A stretch of 39,414 nucleotides of DNA from an uncultured Eubacteriales bacterium (GTDB taxonomy: Bacteria > Bacillota > Clostridia > Oscillospirales > UBA644), in NCBI GenBank assembly GCA_905207625.1, contig CAJLLT010000019.1, forward strand, positions 1-39,414, written 5' to 3'. Under the pieces are notes generated by a model. That model ran no database searches, was not told where the DNA came from, and saw only the letters and a list, made by a program, of their open reading frames with translations. The position numbers were made by a program, and so were the translations under genes. Below are positions 25,530 through 33,151 of this stretch, piece after piece. Position 1 is the stretch's first letter. Each line of letters begins with the position of its first letter.

Positions 25530-26780
25530 ATGTCTGAATTTTTGATAGAGGGCGGCGTTCCCCTTTGCGGGGTGGTTGACGTTCAGGGCGCGAAAAACAG
25601 CGTTTTACCCATACTTGCCGCCACTTTGCTCGCTGACGGGGAAAGCGTTATAGAGAATTGTCCCTGTATAAGTGACACCGCTGCTGCAGCGGATATATTA
25701 CGTTATCTCGGCGCTTCGGTGACCGTGTTTTCCGACAGGGTCTATGTTGACACCTCTGCCGCCGCAGGGTTCATGATCTCCGACGAACTGATGCGTCGCA
25801 TGAGATCCTCCGTTGTCTTTCTCGGAGCGATCCTTGCCCGCAGAGGGCATGCGGTGATCTCCTTTCCCGGGGGGTGCGAACTGGGACCCAGACCGATAGA
25901 CCTGCATCTCGCGGCTTTGCGGAAGATGGGTGCAAGGATCCGGGAAGAGCACGGCTTTCTGGATTGCGAATGCGACGGGCTGAAGGGGACGGATGTTGAC
26001 CTTTCCATTCCCAGTGTTGGGGCGACTGAGAATATTATGCTGGCTGCGGTCACGGCAGAGGGGAGAACGGTCATATCGAATGCCGCAAAGGAGCCTGAGA
26101 TCTGCGACCTGCAATGCTTTCTGAATAAAATGGGTGCAAGGGTGTCCGGGGCAGGGACACCTACGGTGGTCATAGACGGGGTTCGTTCGCTTAAACCGGC
26201 GCGCCATCGTGTAATCCCCGACAGAATAGCCGCGGCAACTTATATGTGTGCTGTTGCCGCTACCGCCGGAAACGCAATGCTCCGGAATACTGAGCCGGAA
26301 CATCTGTCATCCATAATCGCGTTTTTGCGTCAGACCGGAAGTACCGTCACTGTGTCCGGATCGGATATTTACATATCTTGTGATGAACTCCGGGCGGCAG
26401 ACACCGTAAGAACAATGCCCTATCCGGGATTTCCTACCGATGCCCAGGCTGTGTGCATGGCTCTTATGTGCAAGGCGAAGGGCAGCAGTGTCTTTATAGA
26501 AACCGTCTTTTCCGACAGATTCAGGCATGTGGGGGAACTGTCCCGTATGGGGGCGAAAATAACCGTGGACGGGAGAGTCGCCGTGGTGGACGGCGTAGGG
26601 AAAATGTACGGAACAAAGGTTGAGTCCACGGATCTGCGGGGCGGTGCGGCACTTGTAGTCGCGGCACTTGCGGCGGAGGGGGAGAGCCGGATCTGCAAAG
26701 TATCACATATAGACCGGGGATACCAGGATATGTGCGGTGTTCTGTCATCTCTGGGAGCGAGAATAAGCCGTAAAGAATAG
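25530..26780 (+). CDS. murA: UDP-N-acetylglucosamine 1-carboxyvinyltransferase MurA
   Basis: A 416-residue EPSP-synthase-fold enzyme for the first committed step of peptidoglycan synthesis, adding enolpyruvate to UDP-GlcNAc. GAKNSVLPILAATLLADGE carries the conserved Lys-Asn. FPGGCELGPRPIDLH places the catalytic Cys at residue 116, so the enzyme should be fosfomycin sensitive at this position. The C-terminal TDLRGGAALVVAALAAEGES motif is intact. A GGGAGGG ribosome site lies nine bases before the ATG. It stands alone on the plus strand between two minus-strand blocks. Confidence 0.97.
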   Translation: MSEFLIEGGVPLCGVVDVQGAKNSVLPILAATLLADGESVIENCPCISDTAAAADILRYLGASVTVFSDRVYVDTSAAAGFMISDELMRRMRSSVVFLGAILARRGHAVISFPGGCELGPRPIDLHLAALRKMGARIREEHGFLDCECDGLKGTDVDLSIPSVGATENIMLAAVTAEGRTVISNAAKEPEICDLQCFLNKMGARVSGAGTPTVVIDGVRSLKPARHRVIPDRIAAATYMCAVAATAGNAMLRNTEPEHLSSIIAFLRQTGSTVTVSGSDIYISCDELRAADTVRTMPYPGFPTDAQAVCMALMCKAKGSSVFIETVFSDRFRHVGELSRMGAKITVDGRVAVVDGVGKMYGTKVESTDLRGGAALVVAALAAEGESRICKVSHIDRGYQDMCGVLSSLGARISRKE

Positions 26781-26952
26781 TTTTGCTTCTTTAACCGAAA
26801 CTTTTCCGACGTATAGATTATACGCGCCTCGGGATATGATAATTCCTGTTTCCGGACAGTTTACATAAATTTACGCAACAGGGGCCCCGTATGCTTTTTC
26901 CTGCCTCCGCAATTCCGCATCAGGAAAACGGGAAACAGCCGTATAAAAAATA
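26781..26952. other. Gap after murA with nested inverted repeats
   Basis: No gene fits. CGTATA-GAT-TATACG (26810-26824) forms a short hairpin. Further on, CTGTTTCC (26846-26853) pairs with GGAAACAG (26931-26938) around an inner TTTTCCTG/CAGGAAAA stem (26896-26928). It could be the murA 3' UTR or an independent structured RNA. No known RNA family was recognised. Confidence 0.35.
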
Positions 26953-26978
26953 AAAAGGACTTCGTACGAAGTCCTTTT
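26953..26978 (-). terminator. Intrinsic terminator of the XRE regulator gene
   Basis: A perfect 26-base palindrome with arms AAAAGGACTTCGT and its complement. On the minus strand it is followed by a T-rich run (TTTTTATTTTTTATAC), so it should end the XRE transcript. On the plus strand the tail is weaker, but it may also stop murA. Confidence 0.85.
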
Positions 26979-27011
26979 ATTAATCATTTTTACATGCCGG
27001 AGGCATGTCCT

Positions 27012-27359
27012 TCAGGTGTTTTCGGATTTGATCTCAATTTTTTCTTCCAGGTTGTAAGTAGCTATAAGCCGTGCCTGTTCCATAAAAAGGTCTTTGAGTT
27101 CCTTCGGCGTGGATCTGTAAAGCCGGAGAAGTTCATCCTCCAGATGATCTCTGCCCTTTCCGGTTCTTTTATCCAGAAGGTAATCCGTGGAGACGTTGAA
27201 ATACCGGGCGACATGCCGAAGTGTATCAAAGTCAGGTTCACGGTAACCCCGGATATAATTGCCGACGGTCGTCGGTGCAAGGTTCAGGTCAGCAGCAAAT
27301 TGCTTCTGTGATATTCCTTTCTCTATAAGCAACTCTTTCAGGATGACCCCGAATTGCAT
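27012..27359 (-). CDS. XRE-family helix-turn-helix transcriptional regulator
   Basis: A 115-residue DNA-binding protein. Residues about 5-62 form a Cro/C1-type HTH: FGVILKELLIEKGISQKQFA, then LAPTTVGNYIRGYREPDFDTL and YFNVSTDYLLDKR. The remaining C-terminal 45 residues are polar and helical, probably for dimerisation. The ribosome site GGGGGAG lies four bases before the ATG. Its promoter (27414-27442) contains a perfect inverted repeat, so autorepression is likely. The divergent plus-strand promoter at 27461-27489 is a plausible second target. The ligand and wider regulon are unknown. Confidence 0.9.
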   Translation of the reverse strand: MQFGVILKELLIEKGISQKQFAADLNLAPTTVGNYIRGYREPDFDTLRHVARYFNVSTDYLLDKRTGKGRDHLEDELLRLYRSTPKELKDLFMEQARLIATYNLEEKIEIKSENT

Positions 27360-27413
27360 ACATCTCCCCCTTCCGCCCTGCGAACTGATGCGTCATAAAA
27401 AAGTGTTAACATC

Positions 27414-27442
27414 ATTTTAATTGATATTCAGGAAAATATCAA
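27414..27442 (-). promoter_or_regulatory. XRE promoter with overlapping inverted-repeat operator
   Basis: On the minus strand, TTGATA (27437-27442) and TAAAAT (27414-27419) are 17 bases apart. The perfect inverted repeat TTGATATT-N6-AATATCAA occupies 27421-27442, covering the -35 and most of the spacer. This is the expected position for an autorepressor operator. Confidence 0.7.
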
Positions 27443-27460
27443 CAAAATCCACGAAATGTA

Positions 27461-27489
27461 TTGTAAAACCACTAAACGTGGTGTATATT
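27461..27489 (+). promoter_or_regulatory. Plus-strand promoter divergent from the XRE gene
   Basis: TTGTAA (27461-27466) and TATATT (27484-27489) are 17 bases apart. The spacer holds ACCAC-TAAAC-GTGGT, a second inverted repeat. It points into a stretch with no protein gene, ending at the hairpin 27582-27607 followed by five T's. Confidence 0.5.
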
Positions 27490-27495
27490 GTTTTT

Positions 27496-27617
27496 CAGCC
27501 GGAACCGGTTTTTGTCCGGGTTCCGGTCATGTTCATCCGGAGAGGAGGAATCCGGACTGTTTCGGGACTTTAACTGTTTAAAAGAGACTGCCCGCAGGCA
27601 GCCTCTTACTGTTTTTC
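27496..27617 (+). ncRNA. Candidate small RNA of about 120 nt
   Basis: Between the predicted start near 27496 and the T-run at 27612-27616 there are three hairpins and no convincing coding frame. They are CCGGAACC/GGTTCCGG (27499-27526, extended by an inner GG/CC pair), TCCGG/CCGGA (27536-27556) with an 11-nt loop AGAGGAGGAAT, and the terminator stem AAGAG-A-CTGCC/GGCAG-C-CTCTT (27582-27607). The middle loop exposes a GGAGG sequence. No known RNA family was recognised. A regulatory small RNA is inference. Confidence 0.4.
27582..27607. terminator. Bidirectional terminator between the GH89 gene and the small-RNA candidate
   Basis: The stem is AAGAG-A-CTGCC with GGCAG-C-CTCTT, one mismatch and a CGCA loop. 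On the plus strand it is followed by ACTGTTTTT. On the minus strand the tail is CTCTTTTAAAC, 24 bases after the GH89 stop codon. Confidence 0.65.
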
Positions 27618-27630
27618 CGATATGTGCGCT

Positions 27631-29751
27631 TTACATTTCGTTTCTGACTTTTACCGAGTATTCCGCCACAAGGTCATCCACGTATTTCTGAGTGACGTCA
27701 GTGTGACGGGGGATAGGTTCGGTTGAGTTGACCCAGGTGTTTTCCCAATCCGCGAGAGAGCTGTAGAACGGGGAGGCTCTCCAGATTATCCTGTCTTCAA
27801 ACATCGGAAGCTGTCTGTCGCTGTAACTCTCGCCCTTTTCCAGTTTCCGGGCGAGCATATCAAGGAAGATATCCCATCTTCCGGCGTAATACGTTCCCAC
27901 AAGTCCGGACCATTCTTTCCAGGCATAGTCGAAGAGAACTGATGCTTCCTCGTTGCCCCAGATCGTGACCTGCGCTCTGGCATTGTATTCGTAAAGGTCT
28001 TTTTCCTCTTCGGTGGTACCCCAGCTGCGGGCATCGCCTATCCAGGTCTGTATCTGCCATTCCTTACGGAGAGAAAGAAGTTTGTCGAACTGTCTTAGAA
28101 GGATCTGGAATTCCTTCTTTTTCTTCATGAATCCGTCTTTATCCCCGGCGGTGAAGCAGTGCACCAGGTCGAGGTACAGTTTCCTTGCGTAGTTGGATAT
28201 CAGCTGGCGGCAGATATCCATACGGTCAAATTTCATGCCGTCTGTCTCCGAGGGAACTTTCTGAAGAAGTTCAAGCACATCCGGCAGAACTTTTGAGTCG
28301 TAATGTATCATGAATCCGTCCCAGGGGCCTGTTCCTATGAGCGTCAGTGCGGGGCGGGCGCAGACAAGGCTCCCTTTTTCGACGAAATCCGTTTCTTCTG
28401 TGTAAATGTTGTCCACAAGCAGATTCCACGCTTTGACCGCAAAGTCGCTGTCAACACCGTATCTGCGGCGGCAATAGCCCCTGAGCCATTCCTGCATATC
28501 CTGGCTGTCATTACGGGTCAGCATTTCGAGGGCGAGATCGTAAAACGCGGGATTCTGACCTATTCCCTCCATGAACAGTCCGCTTCCGCAGATATTCGGA
28601 TACTTTTTCCTTATGGTCAGATACTTGTTTCTTGCCTGAAGGCACATATCTCCGTGCAAAGCCATTCTTGCCCCGAAATTGTGCAGAGTTCCGGCGACAA
28701 ATGGGTAGCCCCAGTATCCGTCGGTCTTTTTCGGCATAAAGCCTTTGAGGTCAAGTATCAGAAGGTGGTCCTTCGGAACTACGGTAGCTATGTCCTTGCG
28801 TATGGACCACGCCTGCATGACCCAGGTGTAGTCCTTGTCAAAAGACTCAAACAGTCCCGAGATCGTTTTCCCCACCTCGTTCAGGTACTCCGGACCGTCC
28901 ACGGGAGGTTTACCCTCATGGAAGGGGTCGGCGGCATAAAAACCGTAAGTCCCGAATATCTCCCTGAGATTTTTCATGAACAGAGTTCCCAGTTTCATGA
29001 ACAGGGGATCCGTCGGGTCAAGCTCCGCCGTGGAGCCGATGTTGTTCCATTTTTCTTTGATGAGTATGCGGCTTTCCGGAAATTTTTCTTTCAGTTTCAT
29101 GGGAACAAAGCCCGAGAATCCCTGCTGTATCGGCTTCATTCCGAATTCGAGCTCCCTTTCGAGAATACGTTTCCCGAGGGCTTCATGGCTTTCTATCCAA
29201 CTTTTCGGCATGGGACCCGCGTGATGCTCAAGGTTGGTCATGAGTTCCCAGGCAATGAATCCCGGTCCGCACAGAAAATCTCTGGCTTCCCCGTCGGTGA
29301 AACCTATGTCAAGAAGGGTTTTGTACCATACCGCTTCCGTTCCCGTAATGGCAAGGGGCATGTTTATGCCGTGCATCGCCATCATATCTATTTCTCTTTC
29401 CCAGCGTTCCCAGTCCCACCATGCGGCGGAATAGGAATGGGTACAGTAGTTCATATATACCCGGTAATCCTGCTCTATGATGCGGCTGTAGGGTTCGGGG
29501 GAGGGAATATCCTCCGGTACGGTCATGTTGCTTCCGCACCAGGACAGATTTATGTTCAGATAATGCTTCAGATAATAGCCGTATGCCGCGGCAAGGGACA
29601 GGGGACTGTTTCCGCAAAGCAGAACTTTTCCGCCTTCGGCGGGAGCAATGCTCCAGGTGTCCTTTCCGTCTGCCGAGGGAATGGTCTCAAATATGAATCT
29701 GTCCGAAAGTCCGGGGGTTATTCTTTCTATGAGCCGGGTAACTGTGGTCAT
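27631..29751 (-). CDS. GH89 alpha-N-acetylglucosaminidase (NAGLU-like), cytoplasmic
   Basis: A 706-residue glycosidase of the NAGLU family, which cleaves terminal alpha-linked GlcNAc. Recognisable stretches are YRVYMNYCTHSYSAAWWDWE, WEREIDMMAMHGINMPLA, PMPKSWIESH, the FGTYGFYAADPFHEG region, YTWVMQAWSIRKD and FMEGIGQNPAFYDLALEML. A longer reading from 29814 is open, but a GGAGGAAA ribosome site points to the ATG at 29751. No signal peptide is visible. Most characterised bacterial GH89 enzymes are secreted mucin-active proteins, so this copy probably works on imported glycans. Catalytic glutamates were not assigned. It has its own promoter and terminator. Confidence 0.88.
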   Translation of the reverse strand: MTTVTRLIERITPGLSDRFIFETIPSADGKDTWSIAPAEGGKVLLCGNSPLSLAAAYGYYLKHYLNINLSWCGSNMTVPEDIPSPEPYSRIIEQDYRVYMNYCTHSYSAAWWDWERWEREIDMMAMHGINMPLAITGTEAVWYKTLLDIGFTDGEARDFLCGPGFIAWELMTNLEHHAGPMPKSWIESHEALGKRILERELEFGMKPIQQGFSGFVPMKLKEKFPESRILIKEKWNNIGSTAELDPTDPLFMKLGTLFMKNLREIFGTYGFYAADPFHEGKPPVDGPEYLNEVGKTISGLFESFDKDYTWVMQAWSIRKDIATVVPKDHLLILDLKGFMPKKTDGYWGYPFVAGTLHNFGARMALHGDMCLQARNKYLTIRKKYPNICGSGLFMEGIGQNPAFYDLALEMLTRNDSQDMQEWLRGYCRRRYGVDSDFAVKAWNLLVDNIYTEETDFVEKGSLVCARPALTLIGTGPWDGFMIHYDSKVLPDVLELLQKVPSETDGMKFDRMDICRQLISNYARKLYLDLVHCFTAGDKDGFMKKKKEFQILLRQFDKLLSLRKEWQIQTWIGDARSWGTTEEEKDLYEYNARAQVTIWGNEEASVLFDYAWKEWSGLVGTYYAGRWDIFLDMLARKLEKGESYSDRQLPMFEDRIIWRASPFYSSLADWENTWVNSTEPIPRHTDVTQKYVDDLVAEYSVKVRNEM

Positions 29752-29785
29752 CGTATTTCCTCCGAGGTTTTGCTGTATAACATAT

Positions 29786-29814
29786 AATATACCATATACA
29801 GAGCACGGAATCAA
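29786..29814 (-). promoter_or_regulatory. Promoter of the GH89 gene
   Basis: On the minus strand, TTGATT (29809-29814) and TATATT (29786-29791) are separated by 17 bases. It ends about 35 bases before the preferred ATG at 29751 and confirms that the longer reading frame from 29814 cannot be the translated start. Confidence 0.7.
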
Positions 29815-29872
29815 GCACTATTTTGTGAAATGTTGTCCTGTTCCGGGATAAGTCACGGTATTATGAGGGCTG

Positions 29873-30718
29873 TCACCGTATTATGTCCAGATCCTTCATG
29901 AATCCCGGAAGAGCCCTTTCAAAGTCCACTCCGAAGCGTATGTCCGAACCGTCCTCTATTGTGCATCTGATGCTTTCCACCGTGAATTTGGCGGCGATAA
30001 GAGCGGAATCCTTCAGGGAAAATCCTTTGACCAGCGCGGCAGTAAGGGCGGAAGCGTATACGTCTCCCGTTCCGTGATACATACCCGGCATCCGCTCAGT
30101 GCTGACGTATTCAACCTTTCTGTCATCACCGCAGCATGCCGCCCCGAGTTCGTTTTCCCGGAAACTGACGCCTGTAAGGACCGCATTCTTTGCTCCCAGT
30201 TTTATAAGTCCGTGGCAGAGGGACTCTATATATCTGCTGTCGTACCCTTCGCCCATGTATTCTTTACCGAGCATCATTGCCGCTTCCGTTATATTCGGCA
30301 CAACCACGTCCGCTTTCCCGCAGAGTTCAGCCATCAGGGATGGAAAGTCGGGTCTGAATCCCGGATAAAGCTTTCCCATGTCTGCCATGGCGGGATCAAC
30401 TATCACCAGCGTTCCGGGTCTGCGGAAGGTGTCTATGAATCTTCCGACAATATTTATCTGCTCCGGTGATCCGAGGTATCCGGTGTATATTGCGTCAAAG
30501 TCCAGACCTAAATCCTTCCAGTGTCCGGCTATGGGCTCAATGTCCGCCGTCAGGTCGTGAAAAGTATATCCGGTAAAGCCTCCGGTGTGTGTGCTGAGCA
30601 CTGCGGAAGGAATTCCGCAGGCTGTTATGCCCGCAACGGAGATTATGGGAAGTGCCACCGTAAGTGAGCATCTTCCGAAACATGAAATATCCTGTATCGT
30701 GGCAACACGTTTCTGCAT
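29873..30718 (-). CDS. pdxY: Pyridoxal/pyridoxamine kinase-like protein (PfkB/ribokinase fold)
   Basis: A 281-residue ribokinase-superfamily kinase that by family phosphorylates pyridoxal or pyridoxamine with ATP in B6 salvage. The N-terminal VATIQDISCFGRCSLTVALP replaces the usual SGxGG start and is typical of the Clostridia pyridoxamine kinase group. TGYLGSPEQI, VDPAMADMGKLYPGF and the catalytic GTGDVYASAL loop (anion hole and Asp base) are present. It is monocistronic with its own promoter. A related hydroxymethylpyrimidine kinase cannot be fully excluded. PLP made here would serve, among others, GlgP. Confidence 0.85.
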   Translation of the reverse strand: MQKRVATIQDISCFGRCSLTVALPIISVAGITACGIPSAVLSTHTGGFTGYTFHDLTADIEPIAGHWKDLGLDFDAIYTGYLGSPEQINIVGRFIDTFRRPGTLVIVDPAMADMGKLYPGFRPDFPSLMAELCGKADVVVPNITEAAMMLGKEYMGEGYDSRYIESLCHGLIKLGAKNAVLTGVSFRENELGAACCGDDRKVEYVSTERMPGMYHGTGDVYASALTAALVKGFSLKDSALIAAKFTVESIRCTIEDGSDIRFGVDFERALPGFMKDLDIIR

Positions 30719-30754
30719 TTTGGATTCCCCCTCAAATATTCTGTATGCGGCTTC

Positions 30755-30783
30755 ATTGTACCATATATCAATTCTGTAATCAA
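30755..30783 (-). promoter_or_regulatory. Promoter of the pyridoxal kinase gene
   Basis: On the minus strand, TTGATT (30778-30783) and TACAAT (30755-30760) are 17 bases apart. It is followed by the GAGGGGGA ribosome site before the ATG at 30718. A second possible -35 (TTGACA) lies upstream but lacks a partner. Confidence 0.7.
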
Positions 30784-30826
30784 CGTAATTTTGTTGTCAA
30801 ATCAGCGGCTTTTTTGTGTAACGGTC

Positions 30827-30855
30827 TTGACAACACCGATAAGGTATGGTAAAAT
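30827..30855 (+). promoter_or_regulatory. Promoter of ftsQ/divIB
   Basis: TTGACA (30827-30832) and TAAAAT (30850-30855) are 17 bases apart. This gives ftsQ its own start separate from the main dcw operon, in agreement with its displacement. Confidence 0.8.
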
Positions 30856-30896
30856 TTTAGCCGAGACAGTTACCGGTGCAAACAGAAGGGAAAACC

Positions 30897-31691
30897 ATGA
30901 AAAGAAAGATAAAGAGAAACTTGAACCTGCCCGAAAGCGATATGGAACGGCTTAACCGCCGGTTATTCCGCAAGCGTCTGCGCCTTATCGTCCGGATAGT
31001 GTCCGCGGTCCTTGTCATGGCCGTGATCGCCTTTGCCGCACTGTGTATTCTGTGCCGGGTTCAGGATATCACCGTGTCCAATTCCTCTCCGTATTCCGAC
31101 GAGGCTCTGGTGTCCCGGATATCTGACTCTTACGGAACGAGTCTGGTCCTGTTTGACAGCGATTCTGCCGTGCAGAAACTGAGATCCGCGTTTCCGTACC
31201 TCAAAACCATAAAGGTGAAGACGGTTTTTCCGCATGAAATACATATTTCGGTAACTTCAAGCGAGCCTGTGTACAGTCTTCTTGTCGCCGACGGCGAATA
31301 TCTGTACCTTGACGGCGATCTTAAGGTGCTGGAGCAGTCAGGACTCAGCCGTACGGGAACCGTCCTTGTCCGTGGAATGACCGTCAGCACATATAAGGTG
31401 GGAAGTCGTCTTGACAGAAATATCAATCTGGAGTGTACGACCCTTTGCCGCATAAAGGAGCTTATGGACGGCGTCGGCCTCGGCTCCCGTATAACGGAAA
31501 TAGATATGACTAAAAAGTATAATTACCGGATAATTCTTGATAATCTTATCTCTGTTGAAGTGGGAAACAGTGCCGATCTGGACCTTAAAATCAATCTCGC
31601 CCGGCAGATACTTGACTCCAATCCCGTTCTCCGCAAAGCTACTGTGGACGTTCACGATTATGAAAAGGGAAGATATAAGCCCGAGAATTGA
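30897..31691 (+). CDS. ftsQ: Cell division protein FtsQ/DivIB
   Basis: A 264-residue bitopic divisome protein that helps regulate the FtsW-FtsI synthase. A basic cytoplasmic tail of about 35 residues is followed by one membrane segment (LIVRIVSAVLVMAVIAFAAL). A POTRA domain follows, starting at VQDITVSNSSPYSDEAL, then a beta domain with PYLKTIKVKTVFPHEIHISV and EPVYSLLVADGEYLYLDGD. A GTG at 30876 is open in frame, but AGAAGGG six bases before the ATG at 30897 makes that the likely start. It stands with ftsZ, away from the mraZ-murG run. Confidence 0.9.
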   Translation: MKRKIKRNLNLPESDMERLNRRLFRKRLRLIVRIVSAVLVMAVIAFAALCILCRVQDITVSNSSPYSDEALVSRISDSYGTSLVLFDSDSAVQKLRSAFPYLKTIKVKTVFPHEIHISVTSSEPVYSLLVADGEYLYLDGDLKVLEQSGLSRTGTVLVRGMTVSTYKVGSRLDRNINLECTTLCRIKELMDGVGLGSRITEIDMTKKYNYRIILDNLISVEVGNSADLDLKINLARQILDSNPVLRKATVDVHDYEKGRYKPEN

Positions 31692-31731
31692 GATTTATTT
31701 GACGATTTTACGAAAAAGTAGAAAAAAACTG

Positions 31732-31760
31732 TTGACGAACGATAGAAAATGTGCTATTAT
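31732..31760 (+). promoter_or_regulatory. Promoter of ftsZ
   Basis: TTGACG (31732-31737) and TATTAT (31755-31760) are separated by 17 bases. The leader of about 120 nt contains GCAGT-GAAA-ACTGC and AACGGC-ATTG-GCCGTT hairpins before the ribosome site; no control function is shown. Confidence 0.75.
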
Positions 31761-31889
31761 GTTAGAGATAGTATGGTAAAATAGACTAAACGTGTATTCC
31801 GCAGTGAAAACTGCCGGATTATCGGATGTATAGATCTTGAAATTTTGAACGGCATTGGCCGTTTTGACCTTTGAAAGGATGGGCTGAAA

Positions 31890-33131
31890 ATGGCTTTCAG
31901 AAGCGTAGAGGAACAGGAACAGTTGGTAACAATAAAAGTCGTCGGCGTAGGCGGCGGCGGTTGTAACGCAGTCAACAGAATGATCCGGGAGGAAGTCCGC
32001 GGTGTTGAGTTTATTGCCGTAAATACCGATAAACAGGCGCTGGACCACTCTCAGGCAACTCATAAAATCCTTATAGGCGAAGGCGTGACCCACGGTCGCG
32101 GCGCCGGAGCAAATCCCGAGATAGGCAGAAAGTCCGCGGAAGAAAGCAAGTCCGCCATTGAAGATGTCTTCAAGGGCACCGAGATGGTATTTATCACCGC
32201 CGGAATGGGCGGCGGCACGGGAACCGGAGCCGCTCCTTATGTTGCTCAGGTCGCTAAGGAAATGGGTATTCTCACCGTTGGTATAGTGACCAAGCCCTTC
32301 GCTTTTGAAGGCTCCCGCAAAATGGAGCAGGCGGACAAGGGTGTTGAGGAAATGCTCAAGAACGTTGACTCCCTTATTGTTATTCCCAACGAGCGTCTCA
32401 AGCTTGTTGCGGACAATAAGATAACCCTGCTCAACGCCTTTGAAATGGCTGACAGCATACTCAAACAGGGTGTTCAGAGTGTTACCGACCTTATCAAGGG
32501 TCACGGTCTGATAAACCTTGACTTCGCCGACGTTTCCGCGAACATGAAGAACGCCGGATACGCTCATCTCTGCGTGGCTTCCGCCAAGGGGAAGGACAAG
32601 GCTGAAAATGTCGCGAGACTTGCGATCACAAGCCCGCTGCTGGAGACCTCCATTACCGGCGCACACAAGATACTGCTCAACTTTACTGCCGATGCGAACA
32701 TCGTTCTTGAAGATATTTACAGAGCCGCCGATATTATTAAAGAGGAAGCAAATCCCGATGCTGATATCATCTGGGGTGTTGTGCTTGACGAGAATATGGA
32801 GGATGAGCTTCGTATTTCCGTTATCGCTTCCGGTTTTGACGAGAAAAAGGAACAGCCTGTCGTCCCTCAGTTCAAACTGCCCGGCATAAATATCACCAAA
32901 CCCGCTCCTCAGATCACCCATAACGATGAGCCCAAGAGCGTTGATGATTTCTCCGACACCATCGTTTCCAGACCCACCCGTGCGACTTCCTCCGCTTCTG
33001 CTCCTGCCGCAAAGCCCGCTGCGGAAAGGCATATACGCAAACCTGCCGCACAGGTTACCCGTGAGGAGCCCGATGATGACGATGACGACAGCTTCCTGAA
33101 GCTTCTCAACGACATTACCAAGAGTAAATAA
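31890..33131 (+). CDS. ftsZ: Cell division GTPase FtsZ
   Basis: A 413-residue tubulin homologue that forms the Z ring. IKVVGVGGGGCNAVNRMI, the GTP-binding signature GGGTGTGAAP (near residues 106-115), the T7 loop NLDFADVSANMKNAGYAHLC and the second domain are all intact. After about residue 330 there is a variable linker rich in Ala, Pro and Thr. It ends in an acidic run of six Asp and the tail SFLKLLNDITKSK. The usual C-terminal peptide (D-I/L-P-x-F-L-R) that binds FtsA or SepF is not in its standard form; SFLK may be a diverged version. It is followed by a strong terminator. Confidence 0.98.
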   Translation: MAFRSVEEQEQLVTIKVVGVGGGGCNAVNRMIREEVRGVEFIAVNTDKQALDHSQATHKILIGEGVTHGRGAGANPEIGRKSAEESKSAIEDVFKGTEMVFITAGMGGGTGTGAAPYVAQVAKEMGILTVGIVTKPFAFEGSRKMEQADKGVEEMLKNVDSLIVIPNERLKLVADNKITLLNAFEMADSILKQGVQSVTDLIKGHGLINLDFADVSANMKNAGYAHLCVASAKGKDKAENVARLAITSPLLETSITGAHKILLNFTADANIVLEDIYRAADIIKEEANPDADIIWGVVLDENMEDELRISVIASGFDEKKEQPVVPQFKLPGINITKPAPQITHNDEPKSVDDFSDTIVSRPTRATSSASAPAAKPAAERHIRKPAAQVTREEPDDDDDDSFLKLLNDITKSK

Positions 33132-33151
33132 TTTCCGGATCTCCGGACAAA

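Noticed and set aside
25561..25640. Further MraZ box (CCACTTT) inside murA, and a similar one inside the GH13 gene
   Set aside because: Single 7-base matches inside coding sequence are expected by chance and lack the 10-base tandem spacing.
28303..29787. A 494-residue plus-strand open frame opposite the GH89 gene
   Set aside because: The GH89 frame shows clear family motifs; the opposite frame has none and follows from third-position GC bias.
31695..33032. A 445-residue minus-strand open frame opposite ftsZ
   Set aside because: It is a shadow of the intact FtsZ reading frame, with low-complexity Gly/Ser composition and no family motifs.
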